Source of the DNA: Streptomyces sp. R41
GTDB taxonomy: Bacteria > Actinomycetota > Actinomycetes > Streptomycetales > Streptomycetaceae
Reading direction: 5' to 3'
Assembly (NCBI RefSeq): GCF_041053055.1
Contig: NZ_CP163443.1
Location: 1,116,001 to 1,180,000, forward strand
Length of the DNA: 64,000 nt
Of this stretch, positions 51,423-59,163 are shown piece after piece. The translations under genes were made by a program, and so were the position numbers. Under the pieces are notes generated by a model. It did not search any database and was not told the origin of the DNA. It saw nothing but the letters and a program-made list of their open reading frames with translations. Numbering within the stretch: position 1 is the first letter of the stretch; each line of letters starts with the position of its first letter.

Positions 51423-52127
51423 ATGTCGCACGAGCACGGCGAGGTCTGGGAGGAATTCGCTGTCGCCCTGGCGGACATGGCGCGGGATCTGCTCGCCCAG
51501 GACTCGGTCCAGGACACGTTGGACCGCATCGTGGATCATGCGACGGTTCTGATCAACGGATGCGACGACGCCGGCATTCTCACCGTGCGGCGGGGTGAGG
51601 TGCGGGCTCTGGCGGCCACGAGCGAGGTGGTGCGCCGCGCGGACCGGATCCAGCAGGATCTGGGCGAAGGCCCGTGCTTCGAAGCCGTGGCTGACCGTCA
51701 GCAGATCTACGCCATCGAGGACTTGGGCCGGCCGAATGAGCGCTGGTCCCGCTTCGCCCCCGAGCTGAGGAAGCTGGGGATGGGGAGCATGATGGGCATC
51801 CTCCTCTTCACCGAGGACGACGAGCTCGGCGCGCTCAATCTGTACTCCCGGCGGCCGCACACCTTCGACGAGGCCGCTCGGCGGGCCGGCTGGATCCTCG
51901 CCTCTCACGCGGCCGTGGCCTTCTCCGCGGCCCGTACACATCAGCAGCTCGGCCACGCCCTGGAGACCCGTCACGAGATCGGCGAGGCCATGGGCATCCT
52001 CATGGAGCGCTACGGGTTGACGGAGGACACGGCCTTCAAGCTGCTCAAGAAGGCATCGCAGGACCACAACATCAAACTGCGCGCGATCGCCCGCCAGATC
52101 TGCGAGACCGGAGAGAAGCCCGGCTGA
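51423..52127 (+). CDS. GAF-ANTAR regulator
   Basis: 234 residues. A GAF domain at about 20-165 (ATVLINGCDDAGILTVRRGE, LGEGPCFEAVADRQQIYAIE, GMGSMMGILLFTEDDELGAL) is followed by an ANTAR RNA-binding domain at about 175-230 (HALETRHEIGEAMGILMERY, AFKLLKKASQDHNIKLRAIA). ANTAR proteins prevent transcription termination by binding paired hairpins in leader RNAs. This group is common in Streptomyces stress loci. No obvious two-hairpin target was noticed nearby. Confidence 0.9.
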   Translation: MSHEHGEVWEEFAVALADMARDLLAQDSVQDTLDRIVDHATVLINGCDDAGILTVRRGEVRALAATSEVVRRADRIQQDLGEGPCFEAVADRQQIYAIEDLGRPNERWSRFAPELRKLGMGSMMGILLFTEDDELGALNLYSRRPHTFDEAARRAGWILASHAAVAFSAARTHQQLGHALETRHEIGEAMGILMERYGLTEDTAFKLLKKASQDHNIKLRAIARQICETGEKPG

Positions 52128-52327
52128 CACCGATCCCCTCCTGGCCGAGGCGGCCGCGATGCCGCACGACGTCCGGCGGACGCCGGGCGGCACGTCCGGC
52201 TCAGGCGCCGTGGACACCTTGCGCCGGAGCAAGGTGAGGGTCTTCACGAGCATCGCCCCGCGAAGACCTCCTGGCCACGAAGGGTGATGTCCCGCCGGGC
52301 GCGAAGTGCCGCGACGGCGCCTGCTCA

Positions 52328-53707
52328 TCAGGCGGGCGCCGGGGATCGCCTTCTGCCCGGAGCCAGGGGGCCCAGTGCGAGCCGTGTGACGCGCGACCAG
52401 TCGGCCGCGGGTCGGCTCGGCGGTGCTCCCGGGCGGTCGCGCGGCACGCGGACCCGCAGTGCCCCGGGGGCGATCCGGCACACCACAGGTGCCGGCAGCA
52501 TCACGTGTTCCCCGTCTATGCCGGCCGGGACGGTGTCCGTGTCCGCTTCGACGACCACCTCGTGAGCGGTGAGCCGCAGGAGGCCCGCGGAACGGGCGCC
52601 GCGCACCATCCGCGCCGCCTGCGCGGCGTTCTCGACCCGCACGCACAGCACGCCGAGCAGTCCGGAGTCCAACCGCTCCCTACGCCCGGGGTGGGTCGAG
52701 TCGACGGCGCGCAGATAGGGATTGTTGCTGACGAGCAGCGCCTGCAGCCCGTCGGCGCGCGTCGCGTCGGCCCGCATCCGCAGCCTGGGCGCGTCGGGGC
52801 CGGTGAGAAGTCCCGGCAGCGCCTGCAGGGTCGTATGCACTTTCGCGTCGCGGTAGGCGGGGTCGCCGACAACAGCCGCGTAGGTTCCGAAGGAGGCGTT
52901 GTTGACGAACACCCGGTCGGCGGCGAACCCGAGGTCGACGCGGAGTTCGATGCCGTCGGCAAGGGCGTCCAGACCCGTCGTCGGATCGTCGCGGTCGAGG
53001 CCGAGGTCGAGGGCGAAGTGGTTGCGGGTGCCGGCGGGAATCACCAGGAAGGGCAGGTCGTGCCGCGCCGCCACCTCGGCCACCAGGGCCTGGGTACCGT
53101 CTCCGCCCGCCACCGCCAGCAGATCGGCTCCCTCGGCCACGGCCTGCCGGGCGAGTTCGGTCACGTCCTGCCCTTCGGTACCGAGCAGAACGACACGGGC
53201 GCCCGCCGCCCGCGCCTTGTCGACCAGGTGGAAACGTCCCACCTTGCCGCCGCCGGAGCGCGGATTCATCAGGATCCAGGGATGGTGGGGTGCCTCGGCG
53301 GGCTCACGCTCGTGTGCCGAAGGGATGTGTCCCGGCGCCACGGCGAACCGCGCCGCCGCCATGGCCAGCACCCACAGGGCCAGGGAGAAGAGGGCCGGCC
53401 CGAGCATGCCGTAGGCGGCGTACAGCGCCAGGACCGTGACCGGTGCGGTCAGGGACAGGACCACTCCCGCCACCCGCACCACACCGGTGTGGGCCAGAGT
53501 CCACCACACCCCGACGGCGGCGAGGGCCAGTCCGGCGATGCCGACCAGCGCCCAGAGCACGCTCCGCAGACCGGCTGCGACGAGCGCCACCAGCACGCTG
53601 GTCAGCAGGGCGAGCAGTGCCAGCCGCGCCCACCCGGGGCGGCCCTCACCGCCGCCTGCCGCGGGGTGGCCTGCTGGCCCGCTCGCCTCCGTGCGGTGTC
53701 GTCCCAC
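52328..53707 (-). CDS. Diacylglycerol-kinase-type lipid kinase with membrane helices
   Basis: 459 residues. Four membrane helices in the first 125 residues (ARLALLALLTSVLVALVAAG, LVGIAGLALAAVGVWWTLAH and two more) precede a DAGK catalytic domain: WILMNPRSGGGKVGRF, LAVAGGDGTQALVAEVAARH, FLVIPAGTRNHFALDLGLDR. GGDGT is the nucleotide-binding signature. It probably phosphorylates a membrane lipid. GTG start with GGGAGGG. It is the last gene of the run 54689 to 52328 with short gaps, so likely one operon with the two small membrane proteins. Confidence 0.88.
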   Translation of the reverse strand: MGRHRTEASGPAGHPAAGGGEGRPGWARLALLALLTSVLVALVAAGLRSVLWALVGIAGLALAAVGVWWTLAHTGVVRVAGVVLSLTAPVTVLALYAAYGMLGPALFSLALWVLAMAAARFAVAPGHIPSAHEREPAEAPHHPWILMNPRSGGGKVGRFHLVDKARAAGARVVLLGTEGQDVTELARQAVAEGADLLAVAGGDGTQALVAEVAARHDLPFLVIPAGTRNHFALDLGLDRDDPTTGLDALADGIELRVDLGFAADRVFVNNASFGTYAAVVGDPAYRDAKVHTTLQALPGLLTGPDAPRLRMRADATRADGLQALLVSNNPYLRAVDSTHPGRRERLDSGLLGVLCVRVENAAQAARMVRGARSAGLLRLTAHEVVVEADTDTVPAGIDGEHVMLPAPVVCRIAPGALRVRVPRDRPGAPPSRPAADWSRVTRLALGPLAPGRRRSPAPA

Positions 53708-53753
53708 GTGGCGCCCTCCCGCGGTTGCGGCTCGTGCGGTTCCCGCCGCCGGT

Positions 53754-54188
53754 TCACGGCGAGCGCGGGAACGGGCCGGAGGACCCTTCCTCCCGGGCCA
53801 CGCACAGGGCCCAGATGACGAACCCGGAGAAAGCGATCATCACGATCGACCAGACCGGGGAGTACGGCAGGGAGAGGAAGTTGGCGATGATGATGAATCC
53901 GGCGATGACCACCCCGGCCACGCGCGCCCACATCGCCGTCTGGAAGAGTCCGAGACTGACGATCACGGCGACGGCGCCCAGAACAAGGTGGACCCAGCCC
54001 CAGCCGGTGAGGTCGAACGCGAAGACGTAGTTGCGTGTCGTGACGAAGACGTCGTCCTGAGCGATCGCCATGATGCCTCTGAGGAGGTCGAGTACGCCTG
54101 CGATCATGAGCATGACGGCTGCGAATGCTGTCAGACCTTCGGCCCAGTGTCGCTTGGCCGGGTGTGCGTGCGTGGTGTGAGTCGTCAT
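53754..54188 (-). CDS. DUF7144-like four-helix membrane protein
   Basis: 144 residues with four membrane helices: GLTAFAAVMLMIAGVLDLLR, WVHLVLGAVAVIVSLGLFQT, VAGVVIAGFIIIANFLSLPY and WSIVMIAFSGFVIWALCVAR. This pattern is common in Streptomyces and resembles the DUF7144 family. A His-rich cytosolic start (MTTHTTHAHPAKRH) is notable. It lies between the SHOCT and lipid-kinase genes in the same direction. Confidence 0.78.
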   Translation of the reverse strand: MTTHTTHAHPAKRHWAEGLTAFAAVMLMIAGVLDLLRGIMAIAQDDVFVTTRNYVFAFDLTGWGWVHLVLGAVAVIVSLGLFQTAMWARVAGVVIAGFIIIANFLSLPYSPVWSIVMIAFSGFVIWALCVAREEGSSGPFPRSP

Positions 54189-54221
54189 CGTGCTGCCTCG
54201 TTTCGGTCTCGTGCGGTGCTG

Positions 54222-54689
54222 TCAGCCACTGGAGCTGGAGGAGCCGGCGCCCGAGCGTTGCGACGGGCCGGAGCCGCTCAGGACCAGTTCCTTCGCCCTG
54301 CGGAACTCCTCGTCCGTGATGTCGCCGCGGGCGCGGATTTCGGACAGCTTGGCGAGTTCGTCGGCGCTACTGCGGCCCTCGCCGCCCTTTGCGGTCTCCC
54401 GGACGTAGCTTTCGAAGGCCGCCTGCTGCTCCCGCGCCTGCGCCACCTCCCGCTGGCCCATGTTCTTGCCACGGGCGATCACGTAGACCAGGACGCCCAG
54501 GAAGGGCACGACGATGACGAACAGCAGCCAGCCGGCCTTGGCCCAACCGCTCAGCTTGTCGTCCCGGAAGATGTCGACGATGACCCGGAAGAGCAGGATG
54601 AACCACATGATCCACAGGAAGAACCACAGCATGGACCAGAAGACGCTCAGCAGCGGATAGTCGTACGCGAGGTACATCTGCGCGCTCAT
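54222..54689 (-). CDS. PLD nuclease-N-like membrane protein with SHOCT domain
   Basis: 155 residues from the ATG at 54689 (GGAGGAGAG upstream). Two membrane helices (VFWSMLWFFLWIMWFILLFR and AKAGWLLFVIVVPFLGVLVY) are followed by a coiled coil (MGQREVAQAREQQAAFESYV) and a C-terminal SHOCT motif (ELAKLSEIRARGDITDEEFR). The tail is poly-Ser/Gly. SHOCT is thought to be an oligomerisation module. First gene of the presumed operon running to 52328. A copy of the inverted motif lies 80 bases upstream. Confidence 0.85.
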   Translation of the reverse strand: MSAQMYLAYDYPLLSVFWSMLWFFLWIMWFILLFRVIVDIFRDDKLSGWAKAGWLLFVIVVPFLGVLVYVIARGKNMGQREVAQAREQQAAFESYVRETAKGGEGRSSADELAKLSEIRARGDITDEEFRRAKELVLSGSGPSQRSGAGSSSSSG

Positions 54690-54768
54690 GTCTCTCCTCC
54701 GTCCCGGGCCTCGGCCCGGCAGCCGTTCTGTGCCGTCTTCAGCGTGCCCACGGCACGGACCGGGCGGC

Positions 54769-54787
54769 CTCACCCGAGACGGGTGAG
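54769..54787. promoter_or_regulatory. Inverted motif CTCACCC-N5-GGGTGAG (site 1)
   Basis: Perfect: TCACCC, GAGAC, GGGTGA, extended by C/G on both sides. 80 bases upstream of the SHOCT gene start. It shares form and spacing with sites at 55651, 56767 and 59079. Confidence 0.7.
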
Positions 54788-54889
54788 CGGGTTTCCCGAC
54801 CATGGCTCACGGCTGGTGCTCGTCCTGGCCCTGACCGTGTCGGCCGTCGTCGCCGTCACAGATCCCACGCCGACATCGAGCGGAGCGCC

Positions 54890-55549
54890 TCAGGCCGTCT
54901 CGCCGCTTCCGTGCGGCCCCGCGACGCCGGACCTGCGGAGTGCGGCGCGCCATGCGAACGCGACCGCCACCTCGACCAGGCCGAGCAGGACGAGCCACAG
55001 ACCGAGCAGCCGGGTCAGCGCCCGGGCCGACTCGGTGGGCAGGGCCAGTACCACGATCCCCGCGAGGACGGCGATCACCGCGGCACCGATGACGAAGCCG
55101 CGGTGGGGCAGGTCCTTGGCAGCGATGGCTCCGTAGAGGGTGAGGATGCCGGACACCAGCCAGACGATCCCGACGATCAGCGAGAGCGCGGCGATGGTCT
55201 GCAACGGGTTCCGCAGACACAGCACCCCGGCCAGGACGAACAGCACCGCGAGGAGCAGCCCGGGCAGCCGTTCGCCGAGCTCGTCCCGGCCGAAGGCCGC
55301 GACGAACCGGAACGCCCCCATCACGAGCAGGTACAGGCCGATGAGGACCGCGAGGACGTGCAGGGTCTCGTCCGGCCAGACCAGTACCAGGATGCCCGGC
55401 ACGAGCGTGGCGACCGCCGAACCCAGGATCCACGTCCACGAGCGCCCGAGTTCCGCCAGCACGTCCGCGGGGTCGCCGGCCGGCTCGGCCGCCCCGTCGG
55501 GCATGTGTTCCGGTCCGGTACGCGGTTCCGGACCACGCGACACGGTCAT
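54890..55549 (-). CDS. HdeD-like (DUF308) membrane protein
   Basis: 219 residues with six helices in three pairs: TWILGSAVATLVPGILVLVW, LAVLIGLYLLVMGAFRFVAA, LLLAVLFVLAGVLCLRNPLQ, ALSLIVGIVWLVSGILTLYG, FVIGAAVIAVLAGIVVLALP and GLWLVLLGLVEVAVAFAWRA. HdeD proteins are linked to acid and general stress. GGAGGAG lies 2-8 bases before the ATG. Site 2 of the shared motif lies 102 bases upstream, between this gene and the divergent potassium channel. Confidence 0.85.
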   Translation of the reverse strand: MTVSRGPEPRTGPEHMPDGAAEPAGDPADVLAELGRSWTWILGSAVATLVPGILVLVWPDETLHVLAVLIGLYLLVMGAFRFVAAFGRDELGERLPGLLLAVLFVLAGVLCLRNPLQTIAALSLIVGIVWLVSGILTLYGAIAAKDLPHRGFVIGAAVIAVLAGIVVLALPTESARALTRLLGLWLVLLGLVEVAVAFAWRAALRRSGVAGPHGSGETA

Positions 55550-55650
55550 GGCTCCTCCTCGCGCGATCGAGCGGATCGCTCCCGGACCGCCGACGGGGCG
55601 GTGTGTGGGGATCTCACCGGGCCAGCGTCCCGCCCGTCGCCGGTCACCGG

Positions 55651-55670
55651 GTCACCCCAGGCGGGTGATC
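55651..55670. promoter_or_regulatory. Inverted motif TCACCC-N5-GGGTGA (site 2)
   Basis: TCACCC, CAGGC, GGGTGA, perfect. It lies between divergent genes: 80 bases before the potassium-channel start and 102 before the HdeD-like start. Confidence 0.7.
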
Positions 55671-55749
55671 CGTGCGCACAGCCGGGGCGATGAGGTGGGT
55701 GCCGAAAGAGATGCGACGGCGTACGGCGGTAGGGACGAAGAGACACGAT

Positions 55750-56337
55750 ATGAACGATCCAGTGGCTCCCCGGACGGGGCCCGCCCGGTTCGGGCGGGCG
55801 ACGAATCGCCGACGACCCGGCCCGGGACTCCGGGCGAGGGCCGTGCCCGTCGCGCGAGCCGTGTTCGTCACGGCGGCCCTCGTCACCGCGTACTACCTGC
55901 TGCCCTTGGACGGAGGCAGCACGGGTGCCACTGCGGCCCTGTTCGCGTTCGGTCTGCTGGGGGTCGTCGTGGTCTTCTCCTGGGAGGTACGGGCCATCGC
56001 GCGCTCGCCCCATCCCCGTCTGAAGGCCGTCGAGGCCCTGAGCGCCACGCTGGCGTTGTATCTGGTGCTCTTCGCGAGCGCCTACTACCTGCTGGAGCAT
56101 TCCGCCCCGGGCTCCTTCAGCGAACCGCTGACCAGGACGGACGCCCTGTACTTCACGCTGACCACGTTCACCACCGTCGGGTTCGGCGACATCACCGCCC
56201 TTTCCCAGACGGGGCGGGTGGTGACGATGCTTCAGATGACCGGCGGACTGCTGCTCGTGGGCGTCGCCGCACGGGTGCTCGCAGGTGCGATCCGGGCGGG
56301 GCTGCGCCGCCAGGGCCGTGATTCTCCGCCGGAGTAA
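55750..56337 (+). CDS. Two-TM potassium channel
   Basis: 195 residues from the ATG at 55750. Four hydrophobic segments: VPVARAVFVTAALVTAYYLL, ALFAFGLLGVVVVFSWEVRA, LSATLALYLVLFASAYYLLE and the inner helix MTGGLLLVGVAARVLAGAIR. Between the last two lies the selectivity filter TLTTFTTVGFGD, a standard TVGFG potassium filter. No RCK domain. The Arg-rich N-terminus is cytosolic. Preceded by site 2 of the shared motif. Confidence 0.88.
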   Translation: MNDPVAPRTGPARFGRATNRRRPGPGLRARAVPVARAVFVTAALVTAYYLLPLDGGSTGATAALFAFGLLGVVVVFSWEVRAIARSPHPRLKAVEALSATLALYLVLFASAYYLLEHSAPGSFSEPLTRTDALYFTLTTFTTVGFGDITALSQTGRVVTMLQMTGGLLLVGVAARVLAGAIRAGLRRQGRDSPPE

Positions 56338-56481
56338 AGGATCGTCGGTACGGGACGGCGGTCCAGGAGGTTTCCACGGCCACACCGGACACCTGCGGGA
56401 CTTCGAGGCGTTGGGCGCCGCCACCCGCTCCGGCAGGATCCACGCCGAGAACCCCCGAGGGCCCCCGCACGGACGGACGCG

Positions 56482-56685
56482 TCACTCCGACTCCGGCAGC
56501 TGGCGCATCTCGAGGACCCGTAGACCCAGCGACTGACAGCGGGCCAGCAGCCCGTACAGATGCGCCTCGTCGACGACGGAACCGAACAGGATGGTCTGTC
56601 CGGACATCACCACGTGGTCCAGCTCCGGGAAGGCACTGGTCAGCGTCTCCGACATGTGTCCTTCGACGCGGATCTCGTAGCGCAT
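56482..56685 (-). CDS. Small ACT-like protein
   Basis: 67 residues from the ATG at 56685 (GGGGGAG 8 bases upstream). The sequence MRYEIRVEGHMSETLTSAFP, then VMSGQTILFGSVVDEAHLYG and LLARCQSLGLRVLEMRQL, has a beta-alpha-beta-beta-alpha-beta pattern like a single ACT-type fold. Similar short proteins are frequent in Streptomyces; the function is unknown. Site 3 of the shared motif lies about 82 bases upstream, in the gap to the 56814 gene. Confidence 0.75.
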   Translation of the reverse strand: MRYEIRVEGHMSETLTSAFPELDHVVMSGQTILFGSVVDEAHLYGLLARCQSLGLRVLEMRQLPESE

Positions 56686-56766
56686 GAGCTGCTCTCCCCC
56701 GGGTGTCCTGGGACCGGCGGGCTGCACCCCTTCCCTGCGATCCTCCGCCGCGGCACACCGCCCGGC

Positions 56767-56785
56767 CTCACCCCGTAGAGGTGAT
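56767..56785. promoter_or_regulatory. Inverted motif, site 3 (one mismatch)
   Basis: TCACCC, CGTAG, AGGTGA: same spacing, one change in the right arm. 82 bases upstream of the small ACT-like gene. Confidence 0.55.
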
Positions 56786-56813
56786 ACATCGCCCGGCACG
56801 CGCTCCACCTGCG

Positions 56814-57332
56814 TCAATGCTTCAGGAAGAGCTTGAACGAGATGATCAGCAGACCGAGCAGCAAATTCACCGAGGCGGCGACGGCCACCAGGCGCCACGA
56901 GGCACCGGCCCGCCGTGCCGCGGCCGCCGACCAGCCCACCTGGCCTGCCACGGCAACCGTGAGCGCCAGCCAGAGAGCGCCCGGTACGTCGAGACCCAGG
57001 AGAGGGCTGACGGCCACGGCCACGGCCGGCGGGATGGCGGCGTTGACGATCGGCCACTCGTCGCGGCACACATGCAGCACGGTCCGGCGATCGAGGTTCT
57101 GCGCCGCCAGGCGCGCCCCGAACAGCTGGGCGTGCACATGGGCGATCCAGAACACCACGCCGGTGAGCAACAGCAGCAGCACCAGCTCCAGGCGCGGGAA
57201 GGCACCCAGCGTGCCGGCGCCGACGACCACCGAGGCGGCGAGCATGGATCCGTAGACGCCACCGGTGTAGTCGGCATGGGTCCGCCGCTCGCCCGTGCGC
57301 GCTCGGGCCGGGACGTGCTCGGTCTCGGACAT
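56814..57332 (-). CDS. Membrane protein, unknown
   Basis: 172 residues from the ATG at 57332 (GGGAGG upstream), 17 bases after the exporter gene, so co-transcribed. Four or five membrane helices, for example SMLAASVVVGAGTLGAFPRL, LVLLLLLTGVVFWIAHVHAQ and VAVAASVNLLLGLLIISFKL. A His-containing cytosolic loop lies between helices 2 and 3. Family not recognised; it may be an accessory to the exporter. Confidence 0.72.
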   Translation of the reverse strand: MSETEHVPARARTGERRTHADYTGGVYGSMLAASVVVGAGTLGAFPRLELVLLLLLTGVVFWIAHVHAQLFGARLAAQNLDRRTVLHVCRDEWPIVNAAIPPAVAVAVSPLLGLDVPGALWLALTVAVAGQVGWSAAAARRAGASWRLVAVAASVNLLLGLLIISFKLFLKH

Positions 57333-57349
57333 CGCGGCCTCCCTCGAAG

Positions 57350-58969
57350 TCAGCGGCGCGAGCCGATCGCGTCGGCCGACGCGCCGGGTTGCTTGGGACC
57401 GCTGGCACGGGTCGGCAGATGCGGCGTGACCAGGAAGCCGGCCAGCGTGATTCCCCCGGTGGCGAGGATTGCCGCCTTCAGGCCGTCGAGCTGCGCCGAC
57501 GCGTACGAGTCTGTAAGGGCGTCGGCCTCGGACGGCGGCAGCCCGGCTTGTTCGGCCGCCGAGCGCACCTGCTCGGTCGGCACGAAGGTGATCCCGGCTT
57601 CGAGGGCGACACCGGTCTGCTGGCGGGTTTCCTCCGACAGCCTCGGGTGGTCCTCCACCTGCGTGGTGAAGGCGTGGGCCAGGGCGCCGATGAGTATCGA
57701 TCCGATGAGCGCGGTGCCCAGCGCGGAGCCCAGGTTCTGGGCGGTGAACTGCAGCCCGCCGACCTCGCTGCGTTCCTCCTCGCCCACGCTGGACTGCACG
57801 ACGTTGCCCAGCTGCGAGGCGAGCAGGCCCATGCCCACACCGAGCAGGGCCATGGCTCCGGCGAACTGCGCGTCGTCGATGACCGGGTCGATGGTGGCCA
57901 GCAGCCACACGATGGCGGCGGCCAGCGTCGCCAGCGCCAGTCGGACCACCCGGCGCGGTCCGGCCACCCGCCCCAGCCGGGCGGCGATCATGGAGGCCGC
58001 GAGCATGGTGACGGACACCGGGAGCAGCCGCAGCCCCGTCTGGAAGGCGTCGAAACCCTGAACCACCTGCAAGTACAGCGGGATGGTGAAGAACAGTCCC
58101 AGCAGGATGAGGTTCTGGCTCAGCAGTGACATCAGGCCGGATCGCAGCGCCGGCTTGTGCAGCAGGGGCAGATGCACCAGGGGCTCGGCACCGCGGGCCT
58201 CCCGCCGCCGCTCCCAGTGCACGAAGAGGGCCAGCACGGCCACCCCGGCGCCGACGACGAACAGCGTCGGCGCGAAGCCCAGGACGGTGAAGGGCGGGTT
58301 GCGGGGCTGCACCCATCCCCAGGAGCTGCTCTGCAGCACGCCGAGCACGCCCAGGGCCAGCCCGGCCGCCGATAGCGCGGCGCCGACTCCGTCCAGCCGG
58401 GGGCGCGGACCGGTCCGGGGGGATTCCGTGATCACCCGGTGGAAGCACAGCACGGCGATGACGACCACGACCTCACCGGCGAACACCAGCCGCCAGGTGA
58501 GGTACGTCGTCACCCAGCCGCCCAGCAGCGGGCCGACCGCGATTCCGGCCCCGGCGAGTCCGCCGATGACGCCGTAGGCGACGGCCCGGTCCGGTCCGCG
58601 GTAGGACTCGGCCACGAGGGCCGCCATGGCCGGCAGCACCATCGCGGCACCGAGTCCTTCGATGACCGACCAGCCCAGCGTGAGGACCCACAGGGTGGGA
58701 GCCGCGGCGGTCAGGGCCGACCCGGTGCCGTAGACGACGAGGCCGAGGAGAAAGAGACGACGTCGTCCGAAGATGTCTCCGAACCTGCCACCGATGATCA
58801 TGAACGCCGCCATGACCAGCGCGTACAGCGTGATGACGGCCTGGATGGCGGTGACCTCGGTGTCGAAGTCCTCGACCAGTTGGCTGATGGACACGTTCAT
58901 GACGGATGTGTCGAGGACCATCAGGAACTGGGCGGTGCCCAGCACGATAAGCGCCCGCCAGTGCGTCAC
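57350..58969 (-). CDS. DHA2-type drug:proton exporter, 14 helices
   Basis: 539 residues from the GTG at 58969 (GAGG 8 bases upstream); a GTG 9 bases earlier is an alternative. It belongs to the QacA/EmrB group: helix 1 LIVLGTAQFLMVLDTSVMNV carries the acidic D1 motif, and loop 2-3 has GGRFGDIFGRRRLFL (motif A). The antiporter motif C region is GVIGGLAGAGIAVGPLLGGW. Proton-driven export of hydrophobic compounds is likely. Site 4 of the shared motif lies 110 bases upstream. Confidence 0.9.
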   Translation of the reverse strand: MTHWRALIVLGTAQFLMVLDTSVMNVSISQLVEDFDTEVTAIQAVITLYALVMAAFMIIGGRFGDIFGRRRLFLLGLVVYGTGSALTAAAPTLWVLTLGWSVIEGLGAAMVLPAMAALVAESYRGPDRAVAYGVIGGLAGAGIAVGPLLGGWVTTYLTWRLVFAGEVVVVIAVLCFHRVITESPRTGPRPRLDGVGAALSAAGLALGVLGVLQSSSWGWVQPRNPPFTVLGFAPTLFVVGAGVAVLALFVHWERRREARGAEPLVHLPLLHKPALRSGLMSLLSQNLILLGLFFTIPLYLQVVQGFDAFQTGLRLLPVSVTMLAASMIAARLGRVAGPRRVVRLALATLAAAIVWLLATIDPVIDDAQFAGAMALLGVGMGLLASQLGNVVQSSVGEEERSEVGGLQFTAQNLGSALGTALIGSILIGALAHAFTTQVEDHPRLSEETRQQTGVALEAGITFVPTEQVRSAAEQAGLPPSEADALTDSYASAQLDGLKAAILATGGITLAGFLVTPHLPTRASGPKQPGASADAIGSRR

Positions 58970-59078
58970 GGTGTCCACCTCGCCGAGTCGGCCCGGGACG
59001 CCGGCGGAGTCGGCCGGGCAGCGACGGGCACCTGCCCTGCCGCCACCCCCATCGCATCCGAAGTACTCACCCGGCGCC

Positions 59079-59097
59079 TCACCCACCACGGGCGAGC
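59079..59097. promoter_or_regulatory. Inverted motif, site 4 (one mismatch)
   Basis: TCACCC, ACCAC, GGGCGA with matching C/G flanks. 102-110 bases upstream of the exporter start, between it and the LuxR gene end. Confidence 0.5.
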
Positions 59098-59163
59098 CGG
59101 ACGAGCCGCCGCGGCCCGTCATGGACCCGACCCTCATGGCCCGTACCCGTCCTTGGCGGCCCT

